Shown here in pieces: positions 25,359-33,722 of a stretch of 64,000 nucleotides of DNA (positions within the stretch are counted from its first letter, which is position 1; the number at the start of each line of letters is the position of its first letter). This stretch comes from Polyangium mundeleinium (GTDB lineage Bacteria; Myxococcota_A; Polyangia; Polyangiales; Polyangiaceae), in the NCBI RefSeq assembly GCF_028369105.1, contig NZ_JAQNDO010000001.1, positions 6,542,501-6,606,500 of the forward strand, read 5' to 3'. Made by a program: the position numbers and the translations under genes. The notes below the pieces were generated by a model. That model was not told the origin of the DNA and searched no databases. It saw only the letters and a program-made list of their open reading frames with translations.

Positions 25359-27716
25359 TCAGCGAACCCAGGGCGTCAGAACGGTGCGGTGCTGCTCTCG
25401 GACGAACTTCATCGCCTTTCGAACCGGATCTCGATCGAAAGTGCGGATGGCCTCGATGACGCTGGCGGGGTTGAAGCCTCCCTGGGAAGGAATCCTGAGG
25501 AGCCGGCCGCCGAGCACGACGAACAGCTCGGTATCGTGAATCGGTCCGTCGACGACCTTGTCCCATCGGGCATCGAGATGCCCCTTGAGCGGGGCCAGCT
25601 CGACGACGAGGCGCGAATCGAAGATCCGCTCGAGATCCTCGACGCGCTGGAGCGTGGCAGCTCGCGCGCATTGAAGATGCCAGATGAGATAACGCCTGAG
25701 CTTGCGCTCCGGTAGCTCCAGGATTCTTCGCTCATCGTGCTCTGCACGATCGAACGTCTCGATGCCGGCGAGCAGGGCTTCGATGTTTGCGGTGACGATG
25801 TCCCTCGCGTGCTCCTGGCCCTCCTCGCCACGGCGCAGAATTTCCATACATGCGAGCGCTTGCACCGCGATGGCGTCGGCCCAGAAGTCGACCTCCTCCA
25901 GCGCGAACCCGGCACGCCCCTCGTCCGTGGTCGAGGGGAGGTGCTGCACGAACTGATACAGCTTCCGCAAGAGGAGTGTTTGTCCTATACGTGCGCGCGC
26001 GACTGGCTCGTCGACCTTGCGCAGCGCTTCGAGGAAGCCATGCCCGAGCGTCATCGTCCGCTCGGACACGTCGATCGAATTCGTGTCCCCCGTGGGCTCG
26101 TCGGCGAGCTCGATCGCGCGCAGTCGTTCGAGAAAACGTGCCCCCTCGGAGTCGCGCAACGCGGACGGCAGGTGCTTTTGCTCGAGCTTGCTCTGCAGGA
26201 AGCCCACAGCGCGCCGAAGCTCTTGGAGGATTTTCCTGCGCGCCAGCTCGTCGTCCGCGGTATGCTGGAGTACACGCGCGACGCGAGGTCGATACGGGAG
26301 CACGAGGGCATGCTCGTATCGCTGGTTGAAGTAATTGGGTACCCATATGTCGCCGACGATCTTCTCGTTGATGGCACGTCCGATCATGAACGCGAGCGGC
26401 GCCGGACCAGCGAAGAAGAGGGCGAGGCCATTTCGATTCGGGTAGCAGTCATGGAGCTTCTCGAAGACGACGCGGAGCTCGGCCATGACTTGCGCCACGT
26501 TCGAGGCATCGAGGTTCTTCGAGCGCCCCGTCCACACTTCGACGATGTCGCCTGGATGTGCGCCTCGTTCACGCATGAATTCGTCGACAGCAGCCTCGCT
26601 CATCTCGTAATTCGTGGAGATGTAGACGGGGATACGCTCGGTGGATCGGGAGCGTCGATCGAGGCCACGCACAATCTCGAAAAAGGGCGATGCTGCCGGG
26701 GCCTCCGTCTTCCCTCGGAGGGAGAGGACGTCCCAGGGGCCGTCTTTGCGCCGGTTGAGGAGCGTGAAATCCGTCTCCCGCGACGACGTCTCCATACCCA
26801 GGTGCGTGAACAGCGGCAGCGCGCCGAGGCCGGCGACGTAATATCGAAGAGGTTGGCCCTCGCTCGCGAGGGCCCGCGCCTCGGCCAGCATGCGTGTGAT
26901 GGCCGAGGCGCAGCCGGGATAATCGTCGACTCTGCCGGCGTGACCCGGACGCGCGCCGAACTGGGTTGCGCAAAGCACGTGGGGCTCGACAGGCTGGATG
27001 TGCGAAAGGATCTCCTGCTGGGCCAGGGTCACGTTGGAGGCGAGATCAAGGAGCAGGAGCACGCTAGCGCTGTCGTCCACAGGGCTCGGTGTCGCCCCGA
27101 AGGTCACACTCGCCGCATCGACGCCATCCCGCGTGTAAATCCTCGCCGCCTGCGAGGGATCGAGGCCCGCGAGTTCGAGCGCGTTCTTGCCGCGCTCGAA
27201 CGCCTCCCGCACGGATTGGCCGCAACAGATGGCCTTGTAGAACGCCATCGCGAATTCCGTCGCGGCCTCATCCGTGATGGGGCGTGTCGTCCCGAGGGCG
27301 CACGTGACGTGCTGTGAGACGGCCTCTGCGATGGCGCCCGAGTAGCAGGCGTTGAGCACGACGACACGTTTGTCCCTCTTGCTATGCAACGCGAAGAGGT
27401 TGGCGAGGGCGATCTTGTCGACCCGTCGCGCACCTCCGTCCTCGGCCTCGAGTAGGAGATCTCCACCCGTCGTCCCATGTCCGCTGAAGTGGACGATGTC
27501 TGGATCCTCTTCCAGAATGGCATCTTGCAGCCGTCGAGGTCCGACGGCGCCGCGAGCCACGATATGGATCGCCCCTGCCAAATCCGTGAGGCGTAGCGCA
27601 TCCTTGATGCGCTCGAGCTCGCGATCCGGGCGTATCGGGACGGCGTCGTCCGGATTCGCAGCGAGGAAGAGCACCTTGATGGGTGCAGAGGGCAGGGATG
27701 TAGCCACCTTATTCAC
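25359..27716 (-). CDS. CHAT-SAVED protease effector of CBASS
   Basis: 785 residues. The N-terminal CHAT domain (about 10-200) has the catalytic His in DIVHFSGHG (His80) and Cys in VVLNACYSG (Cys124), so it looks active. Residues about 215-500 fit a SAVED cyclic-oligonucleotide sensor: VLLLLDLASN at the start and LALFFAGPAPLAFMIGRAI followed by a YEHALVLPY strand. The last ~290 residues are helical and unrecognised. SAVED domains bind cyclic nucleotides made by the CD-NTase and trigger the attached effector; here the effector would be a caspase-like protease causing cell death or substrate cleavage. It sits between two CD-NTase genes in one operon. The SAVED call is by motif, not search. Confidence 0.8.
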   Translation of the reverse strand: MNKVATSLPSAPIKVLFLAANPDDAVPIRPDRELERIKDALRLTDLAGAIHIVARGAVGPRRLQDAILEEDPDIVHFSGHGTTGGDLLLEAEDGGARRVDKIALANLFALHSKRDKRVVVLNACYSGAIAEAVSQHVTCALGTTRPITDEAATEFAMAFYKAICCGQSVREAFERGKNALELAGLDPSQAARIYTRDGVDAASVTFGATPSPVDDSASVLLLLDLASNVTLAQQEILSHIQPVEPHVLCATQFGARPGHAGRVDDYPGCASAITRMLAEARALASEGQPLRYYVAGLGALPLFTHLGMETSSRETDFTLLNRRKDGPWDVLSLRGKTEAPAASPFFEIVRGLDRRSRSTERIPVYISTNYEMSEAAVDEFMRERGAHPGDIVEVWTGRSKNLDASNVAQVMAELRVVFEKLHDCYPNRNGLALFFAGPAPLAFMIGRAINEKIVGDIWVPNYFNQRYEHALVLPYRPRVARVLQHTADDELARRKILQELRRAVGFLQSKLEQKHLPSALRDSEGARFLERLRAIELADEPTGDTNSIDVSERTMTLGHGFLEALRKVDEPVARARIGQTLLLRKLYQFVQHLPSTTDEGRAGFALEEVDFWADAIAVQALACMEILRRGEEGQEHARDIVTANIEALLAGIETFDRAEHDERRILELPERKLRRYLIWHLQCARAATLQRVEDLERIFDSRLVVELAPLKGHLDARWDKVVDGPIHDTELFVVLGGRLLRIPSQGGFNPASVIEAIRTFDRDPVRKAMKFVREQHRTVLTPWVR

Positions 27717-27748
27717 CGTGCGTCCGCCTTTCTCTCGGCTGCTTTCGT

Positions 27749-28639
27749 TCAGCGCCCCGCGGGCCTCCGCCCGCGCTCGGGGTATTCCGGGCCGAGGAGC
27801 TCGCGCAGCACGAAATGTGCCTCCTCGGTGAAACCCCGCGCGTCCATGGAGAGCGCATAGAGAACGACTTCAGCCGCATGTCGAAGCATGGTTGTGCTCC
27901 GCCCGCGCTCCTCCGACGTCATCCCCTCGTCCACATTGGGCCCGACGCCCGCAGGCTCCGGGCACCTTCCCTGCACGGCGCCGGCCAGATATTCGAACAA
28001 CGCTCGCAGCCCTTCGAGGTAACTCGCCGGCGGCGTCGAGAAGGCGCTGCACGCGAGCACCTCCAGGTGGAAGGAGCGCATCGGCTCGCCTTGTTGCCGG
28101 TTCCAGCGTTTGGCGGCTTTGACCAGCGGGTTCAGCTTTCCGCCGGCGCGCGCGTTGGCGTTCACGAGCGACTGCTTGTGGACCTCAGGGTTCGTATTGA
28201 TCCACGAACGCCGGTTTCGATCGGGGATCATGTACATGTCGCCGGACACCACAAAGGCAGGGACGACGTCGTACCCGATCCCCGTCCCGGTGAACTCGAT
28301 GTGCACCGAGCGCCCCTGGATCGTGGGCTTGTCCTTGTTCGTGTATGCAGCGACCAGCGCCCGCGACAGTTTTTGCAGGCAGCTCTCGGGCGCCGTCCTC
28401 ATGTCCACGTCGCCGTGGTGGCGCCGGTCGAGCACCAGGAAGATGTCGATATCGTTGAGGGGACGGATCGCCGTGCGGCGGGCATACGAGCCGGAAAGAA
28501 AATCGCGCTCGACGCCGCCGAGGTGCAGGTCGATCTTCTGGCGAAGATACCTTTGCTGGTTGGACGCGTTCGCGCGTTCTGCTTCGGTGAGCTCGAGGTT
28601 CTGGAGGAATGTCTGGAACGCCTGCGCGAGAGTAGCCAT
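27749..28639 (-). CDS. CBASS CD-NTase, second copy, first gene of the operon
   Basis: 296 residues from MATLAQAFQT, with CAGGAGA 7 bases upstream. It shows FLSGSYARRTAI (GS at 50-51), NDIDIFLVL (Asp63, Asp65) and GYDVVPAF (Asp124). This is a complete nucleotidyltransferase triad with a SMODS-type layout. It is clearly different in sequence from the other CD-NTase in the operon, so the two are not a recent duplication. The C-terminus ends PAGR. The gap to the effector gene is only 32 bases. Either it makes a second nucleotide signal or it is the Cap2-primed partner. Which one feeds the SAVED domain cannot be told. Confidence 0.85.
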   Translation of the reverse strand: MATLAQAFQTFLQNLELTEAERANASNQQRYLRQKIDLHLGGVERDFLSGSYARRTAIRPLNDIDIFLVLDRRHHGDVDMRTAPESCLQKLSRALVAAYTNKDKPTIQGRSVHIEFTGTGIGYDVVPAFVVSGDMYMIPDRNRRSWINTNPEVHKQSLVNANARAGGKLNPLVKAAKRWNRQQGEPMRSFHLEVLACSAFSTPPASYLEGLRALFEYLAGAVQGRCPEPAGVGPNVDEGMTSEERGRSTTMLRHAAEVVLYALSMDARGFTEEAHFVLRELLGPEYPERGRRPAGR

Positions 28640-28758
28640 GTCTCGGTCTCCTGAGTCGATGCGCCCGTGACGGGCGGACGACATCATCGCAAGAGCCGTG
28701 CCGGCGCTGGGCGCACCGTTTTTCAGGGCCGTATCGCGTACCCGTCCAAATTGCCGGA
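28640..28758 (-). promoter_or_regulatory. Likely promoter and 5' leader of the CBASS operon
   Basis: This gap is the only space upstream of the five-gene operon before the terminator-like palindrome at 28759-28786. A CGCCCG-TGA-CGGGCG hairpin (28662-28676, 3-base loop) lies in the leader about 13 bases upstream of the CAGGAGA ribosome-binding site. No confident -35/-10 pair was recognised. Confidence 0.3.
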
Positions 28759-28786
28759 CCCGGAGTCCATCGCGATGGACTCCGGG
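28759..28786. terminator. Perfect 28-bp palindrome, probable terminator of the flavoprotein gene
   Basis: CCCGGAGTCCATCG is followed directly by its reverse complement, a 14-bp-arm palindrome with no loop, 55 bases after the stop of the minus-strand flavoprotein gene and upstream of the CBASS operon. Two further 10-bp palindromes GATCGCGATC lie at 28803-28812 and 28834-28843, the latter overlapping the flavoprotein stop. As RNA it would form a strong hairpin; as DNA it could be a protein-binding site. Confidence 0.45.
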
Positions 28787-28841
28787 ACGACGCGCTGCAG
28801 CCGATCGCGATCAGCTGCAGCGCAGACGCGGGTGATCGCGA

Positions 28842-30623
28842 TCAGGGCAGATCCGGCAGCGCGCGGGCTGCGGCCTCGAGCTCGGCCTGATATCGCTTCA
28901 CCTCGTCGAGGCTCGGCCCCTCGCCATCGCGGAACGGCCCCGGCGGCTTCGGGAGGTTCGGCAGGGCCCTCCGCTGCTCGAGCCACGACTTTCGATCCCA
29001 CGCCTTGATCTTGCGCATGAGCGGGCCTGCGTCCTCGGTCGTGGGGAACAACGTTGCCCGCGCGCTGCGACCTTCACGCGCGAGGAGCCCGTTCACCGCG
29101 AGCCGCGCCGCCTCGTTCGCGCCCTCCATCGTGGCGAGATCTGTCCCCGTCTGCACGAAATCCGCGGCGAAGAAGAGGTTTTGGACCCCCTCGGGTGCCG
29201 CGAGGGGCCGCTGATACCACGATCCGGGAGGATGGACGAGCAGCGGAGAAGCGTTCCGCACGCCCTCCGCCGTGAATTGGATGCCCGTGTCGAGGTGCGC
29301 GCGGACGAGATCCTCGTCACGCAGGAGCTCCTCTTTGGTCCCGTTGAGCCCTTGCTTGATCTGCCGCCACACCTCGTCGAGGACCTCCTCCTTGCTCGCG
29401 CATTGCGCTGCGGTCTTGCTCAGGCCGGGCGCCGTGGTCGACCAGTCGGAGACGTCGACCGAGAGAACGCCCGCGACCGATCCGTCGCCGTAAAGGGCCG
29501 AAAAAGCCTCCTCCTGCCCCCGGGTCCAGAACTGGGCTTGCGAGATCGCCGAGAGGGCCCAGGGTGCGTCCGGAAACGCGATGTGCCCATCGCAGATCGT
29601 CACGTCACGACGCAGGAAATACTGGGCGCCCACCATCCAAGCCGTGAGCTCGTGGACTCGCGCTCGTTTGAACTCCATGAGCGACGCGTCGAGGCCTGCG
29701 AGGTCGTCCCCCACGAGGAGCGCCATGGGTTCGAGGGGCAGCGACGCGATGAAGTGATCGGCCTCGATCCGCTCTCCCGTGCTCCCGATACGCGCACCGG
29801 CGATCCGACGCCTCGATACGTCGACTTCGAGGGCGCTCACGGGCCTGCCGAAGTGAAAGCGAACGCCGCGGCTCCGGAGGTAGGCCTCCCACGGATCGAG
29901 CCACCGCGTCGCGGTCGGGCCGTTGAGGACGCGGTCGTTCGCCCCCTTGGGCCGGAAGAAGTCGAGGATGAGCTGCAGAACCTTGTTGCCGATGGTGCAC
30001 GCGCTCCCGCGCTGGGCGTCCATGGCGACCATGAACCGCGACGAGTTGATGTAGCGGCGGAAGCGCTCGGAGTACGTCGCTCCGCGGATGAATTCGAAGA
30101 AGCTCCTGTTCTCGTAGACGTCCCGCCGTCGCTCGTCGCTCGCGCACGCGAAACCCAGCATCGACAGGACGAACCTGCCCATCTCCATCGTCGAGATGCC
30201 CGTGCCCTCGAAAAGATCGCCGACCGCGGCGAGCATGTCGACGAACTCCCCGACTGCAGACGGCCGGTGCCGCTTCAGCTTGTAGACTTGCCGCGCTCCC
30301 ACCTCGGCCATGCCCATCTCGGTGCAGCCGACCAGGTTGTCCGCCACCGTCCCGCCGCCCGGACGGGGGATCCGCTGCATCACGTCCGGAAGATGCGAGT
30401 ACCACGCCGGAAAGAAGCGAAAGCCATGCTCGCCCGGCAGATCGAGCCGCCCCTCGCGGCCGGTATCCGCAAGGAATTGGCTCTTCGCCTTGCCCCCCAC
30501 GGCCTCCGAGGCCTCGTACACATCTATCTCGAACGCATCGTCCCCGAGCTCTGCAAGCTCGTGGGCAGCCGAGAGCCCGCCGATTCCTCCGCCGAGGATC
30601 GCCACCTTGGTTCGTCTTGCCAT
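28842..30623 (-). CDS. FAD-dependent amine-oxidase/phytoene-desaturase-like oxidoreductase
   Basis: 593 residues; GAGGTGA lies 7 bases upstream. The N-terminal dinucleotide fold is canonical (VAILGGGIGGLSAAHELAEL) and is followed by an acidic strand end VYEASEAVGGKAKS, the GG-doublet motif of flavin monooxygenase and desaturase-type enzymes. The C-terminal FAD motif is near LFFAADFVQTGTDLATMEGA. The family includes carotenoid desaturases, hydroxysqualene dehydroxylase HpnE and amine oxidases. No terpenoid genes are nearby to decide between them. No signal peptide. It is divergent from the DUF5995-like gene. Exact substrate unknown. Confidence 0.8.
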   Translation of the reverse strand: MARRTKVAILGGGIGGLSAAHELAELGDDAFEIDVYEASEAVGGKAKSQFLADTGREGRLDLPGEHGFRFFPAWYSHLPDVMQRIPRPGGGTVADNLVGCTEMGMAEVGARQVYKLKRHRPSAVGEFVDMLAAVGDLFEGTGISTMEMGRFVLSMLGFACASDERRRDVYENRSFFEFIRGATYSERFRRYINSSRFMVAMDAQRGSACTIGNKVLQLILDFFRPKGANDRVLNGPTATRWLDPWEAYLRSRGVRFHFGRPVSALEVDVSRRRIAGARIGSTGERIEADHFIASLPLEPMALLVGDDLAGLDASLMEFKRARVHELTAWMVGAQYFLRRDVTICDGHIAFPDAPWALSAISQAQFWTRGQEEAFSALYGDGSVAGVLSVDVSDWSTTAPGLSKTAAQCASKEEVLDEVWRQIKQGLNGTKEELLRDEDLVRAHLDTGIQFTAEGVRNASPLLVHPPGSWYQRPLAAPEGVQNLFFAADFVQTGTDLATMEGANEAARLAVNGLLAREGRSARATLFPTTEDAGPLMRKIKAWDRKSWLEQRRALPNLPKPPGPFRDGEGPSLDEVKRYQAELEAAARALPDLP

Positions 30624-30726
30624 ATCGTTTCACCTCACGGGCGCATCGCGCCTCCGGGGCTATCTATTCACGAGGTATGCCAGTCTCGATCGACGTCTGG
30701 CACGGCGAGTGCAAAGGGGCCCCGCC

Positions 30727-31482
30727 ATGACGAACCCATCCATCGAGCGGACCATCAATGCGCTGCATGCGATCACGGACCGGGCAGAACGCGAGGGCAG
30801 CCGGATCGGTTATTTTTCGGCCCTCTACGCGCGCGTAACGGCGGCCGTCGCGCGGGGGCTGCGGGCCGGTTTTTTCGAGGACGAGGACCGGATGGAGCGC
30901 CTCGACGTCGCCTTCGCCGACCTCTACCTGGACGCAGCGACCCGCTATCTGCGCAGAGAGGAGAGCGCGAGCCTGTCCTGGGGCGTCGCGTTCGATGCGT
31001 GCGCGCAGGAAAACCTGACCGTGCTGCAACACATCTACCTCGGGATGATCGCCCACGTGCTGGTCGATCTCCCTCTAGGGGCTGCGCAAACCTGCCCGGG
31101 AGAGGCAATCGATGGGCTCGAGGGCGATTTCTACAGGATCAACGATGTAGTGCGGTCCGAGATGAACGCGTTCCACGACGACCTGCGCCGGGTGTCTCCG
31201 GCGCTGGCCGGCTGGGATACAGGGCTATGGGGCGTGATGAGCCGTGGGACGCTCTTCGCGGGGCGGAGAATCGCCTTCCGTGAGGCACGTGCACTCGCGA
31301 TGGCGGCTCCCCAGGAGCGAGCGAGTCTGCTCACCCGCAACGATCGTGTGGCAACCTGGCTGGGCCGGACGGTGGTGCTAGGCGGCGGAGCGCGCCGATT
31401 CTTCCACCAGGTTCGCGCCACGGAGTGCTGCGACGTTCGCCAAGTGATCCGCGCGCTGCGCGGGCAGCAGCTTGAAGGATGA
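30727..31482 (+). CDS. DUF5995-like helical protein
   Basis: 251 residues from MTNPSIERTI; AAAGGGG lies just upstream. The features are LGMIAHVLVDLPLGAAQTC (an HxxxDL-type motif in the middle) and FYRINDVV, which are characteristic of the DUF5995 family, known in bacteria as all-helical proteins with conserved His/Asp and of unknown function. There is no signal peptide or membrane segment. It is encoded divergently from the flavoprotein with about 100 bases between, so the two might share a control region. Confidence 0.6.
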   Translation: MTNPSIERTINALHAITDRAEREGSRIGYFSALYARVTAAVARGLRAGFFEDEDRMERLDVAFADLYLDAATRYLRREESASLSWGVAFDACAQENLTVLQHIYLGMIAHVLVDLPLGAAQTCPGEAIDGLEGDFYRINDVVRSEMNAFHDDLRRVSPALAGWDTGLWGVMSRGTLFAGRRIAFREARALAMAAPQERASLLTRNDRVATWLGRTVVLGGGARRFFHQVRATECCDVRQVIRALRGQQLEG

Positions 31483-31546
31483 GCATGACGGGGACGGTGT
31501 CCGGATGGATGGACAGGGGGACCCGGACCTGTCCAGAATCGCCGCG

Positions 31547-32914
31547 TCAGCCGGCCCCGGCGACCCGCCTCCCGGCGACCCATACCTCGGCGAGATTCGC
31601 GCGGGAGGCCGTGTAGACGATTTTCGCGAGGACATCCTCGGGCGCGTCGAGCTCGTCGAAGAGCCGGATCGTGCCGTTCGGAGCCACGGTGTCGACGCGG
31701 ACGGCGTCGAAGTGGTAGCCGGGTGCGAAGCGGCCGACCGGGAGATCGAGCGCGTCGGCGCCCGCGGCGGTCGCGAGATGGAAGGCGTCGCGGATGTCGA
31801 TGCGGGACGAGGGCCGGCCGCGTGTCTCCGGCGGCAGCGCCGGGTCGACGCCGCTCTCCAGCATGCGCGAGGCCGCGACGGCCCAACGGCAGGCGTCGAG
31901 CATGGAGGCGCTCGGGCCGCCGGAAATGTCCGTGCCCAGGCCGACGCGGACGCCCTTTGCGAGCGCCGCACGGAGCGGGAAGACCGCGTTCGAGAAATAG
32001 GCGTTCGACAGAGGACAATGCGCGATGCCCGCGCCGCGGGCGGCGATGCGGGCCATGTCGGAGGCCGTGATCAGGTTTGCATGGGCGAGGATCGATCGTC
32101 GCGTGAGGAGGCCGAAACGATCGAGGCATTCGGCGTCCGTCACCCCGTGGCGGGCGAGGACATAACCGTGCTCCCAGTCGCTCTCGGAGCAGTGGGTCTG
32201 GACGTGGCAGCCGGTTTCCTTGGCGATGACGCCGAGGCCCTCGAGCATCGCGTCGGTGCAGGAGGGGACGAACCGCGGCGTCACGACGGGGTGGACGAGG
32301 CCGCCCTCATTGGCCGGATGGGCGCGGACATAGTCGAGGAGCGCTCGGGTGCCTTGGAGGCCGGCCTCGGTCGAGGCGTCGCGGTAGAAGTCAGGGCATT
32401 CCTGCGGGTTGTCCATCGCGACCTTGCCCACGAGGGCGCGCTGGCCCTGTTCCAGGCAGGTGTCGACGAGGAGGCGGGTGGCTTCCTGATGGATCGTGGC
32501 AAAGTAGAGGGCCGTCGTGGTGCCGCTCGCGAGGAGGTCGGCGACGAGGGTTTTGTAGACCTTTTGCGCGAAGGCCGCATCGGCGTAACGGGCTTCCAGC
32601 GGGAAGGTGTGGCGCAGCCAGATTTCCAGCGGCACGTGGAGCGCCTTGCCGAGCTGCGGGTATTGCGGGGCGTGGATGTGGAGGTCGACGAAGCCGGGGA
32701 TCACGTACGAGCCCGCGGGAAGCGTTACGAGCGTGCCGGCCCTCGACGCGGCGTTCCGGGCGTCGTCGTGGTGGGGGTCGCTCGATCGGGTCACGGTGGT
32801 GATCCGGCCCGCTGTGTCGATTTCGACGAGGGCGTCCTCCAGGACCTCGATGCCGCCGAGCACGGGCGCGTGGAAGAAGGTGCCGGCGAGGGTCTTGCCG
32901 TGAAGGTCGGTCAT
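31547..32914 (-). CDS. guaD: Guanine deaminase
   Basis: 455 residues from MTDLHGKTLA (AGGAAGAG upstream; an ATG at 32935 is the alternative). This amidohydrolase converts guanine to xanthine and ammonia. It has the zinc motif PGFVDLHIHAPQYPQLG, whose HAPQY is specific to guanine deaminases, the later metal His residues (HCSESDWEHG and LAHANLI), and the catalytic Asp in LGTDISGGPSASM. Length is normal for the family. A nearly identical 3' fragment lies at 15526-16092, so part of this gene was copied within the chromosome. No other purine genes are adjacent. Confidence 0.9.
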   Translation of the reverse strand: MTDLHGKTLAGTFFHAPVLGGIEVLEDALVEIDTAGRITTVTRSSDPHHDDARNAASRAGTLVTLPAGSYVIPGFVDLHIHAPQYPQLGKALHVPLEIWLRHTFPLEARYADAAFAQKVYKTLVADLLASGTTTALYFATIHQEATRLLVDTCLEQGQRALVGKVAMDNPQECPDFYRDASTEAGLQGTRALLDYVRAHPANEGGLVHPVVTPRFVPSCTDAMLEGLGVIAKETGCHVQTHCSESDWEHGYVLARHGVTDAECLDRFGLLTRRSILAHANLITASDMARIAARGAGIAHCPLSNAYFSNAVFPLRAALAKGVRVGLGTDISGGPSASMLDACRWAVAASRMLESGVDPALPPETRGRPSSRIDIRDAFHLATAAGADALDLPVGRFAPGYHFDAVRVDTVAPNGTIRLFDELDAPEDVLAKIVYTASRANLAEVWVAGRRVAGAG

Positions 32915-33021
32915 TTGGGTTGCTCTTCCTAGCATGCCCACGGTCGCTGCACGGCGGCGTTGCAGAGCGCGCCATGAAGCTGCTGGTGGAGGCCACAGCG
33001 CCAACGTGATAAACGTTGCGC

Positions 33022-33660
33022 ATGATAGATCCTCTCACCGCTGATCTCGCGGCTTGCGTGCAGGCCCTCCGCACGGATCCGATCTTGACCGAGAGCACCC
33101 TGGCCATGATGGATTTTTGCCGCGGTCTCCTGTCGCGGGGAGAATCAGGTCTCGCGCTGGTGCGCGCGGTCGTGCGAGACAGCAGCTACAAGGCACGGCT
33201 CCGTGCGTGCGCCGCGCGCGTCCTGAGCCCGCACCTGGAGCCGGCCGACGTCGAAAATGCTTGCTCGCTGCTGCTGTCGGGAAAGCCTATCACGCGCTAC
33301 ATGGCCGCGGTGGCCTTGTGCCGCACGGCGTCCCCTGCGTCCGTCGACGCGCTGATCGAGGCCCTGGACGACGATGAGCTCATCGCGGACATGTATTGGG
33401 GTTTGTACGTGAGCGACGTTGCCGCGCTGGCGCTCACGCGCATCGGTGGAGCTGGCCAGCCTGCGCTTGCGGCCTGGGGCGAGAGGCGACGGCAAGACCT
33501 TCACAACCCCTCCTATCGCCTGGTGGCCGCCTGTGCCCTTGCGCGGGTCGGAGATGCGCAGGGACGCGCAGTCCTGGAAGAGCTCGTCGCGACGCAAAAT
33601 GACTACATGGCCAGTGATGTGCTCGAAGCTTTGCGTGACGGTAGGGAAACATATTTGTAA
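33022..33660 (+). CDS. HEAT-repeat-like protein
   Basis: 212 residues from the ATG at 33022 (a TTG two codons earlier is possible). No clear ribosome-binding site. The sequence is made of paired helices with motifs such as RYMAAVALCRTASPASVDAL and YRLVAACALARVGDAQGRAV, the pattern of HEAT or PBS-lyase-like repeats that form protein-binding solenoids. There is no catalytic motif or signal peptide. It is encoded divergently from guanine deaminase and convergently with the giant DUF4157 protein (62 bases apart). Partner unknown. Confidence 0.65.
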   Translation: MIDPLTADLAACVQALRTDPILTESTLAMMDFCRGLLSRGESGLALVRAVVRDSSYKARLRACAARVLSPHLEPADVENACSLLLSGKPITRYMAAVALCRTASPASVDALIEALDDDELIADMYWGLYVSDVAALALTRIGGAGQPALAAWGERRRQDLHNPSYRLVAACALARVGDAQGRAVLEELVATQNDYMASDVLEALRDGRETYL

Positions 33661-33722
33661 GGCGTTTCGATGATTCCAATCACGGAGCCCCCCGCACCGC
33701 GATCGCCGTCGCGTGGATACGA

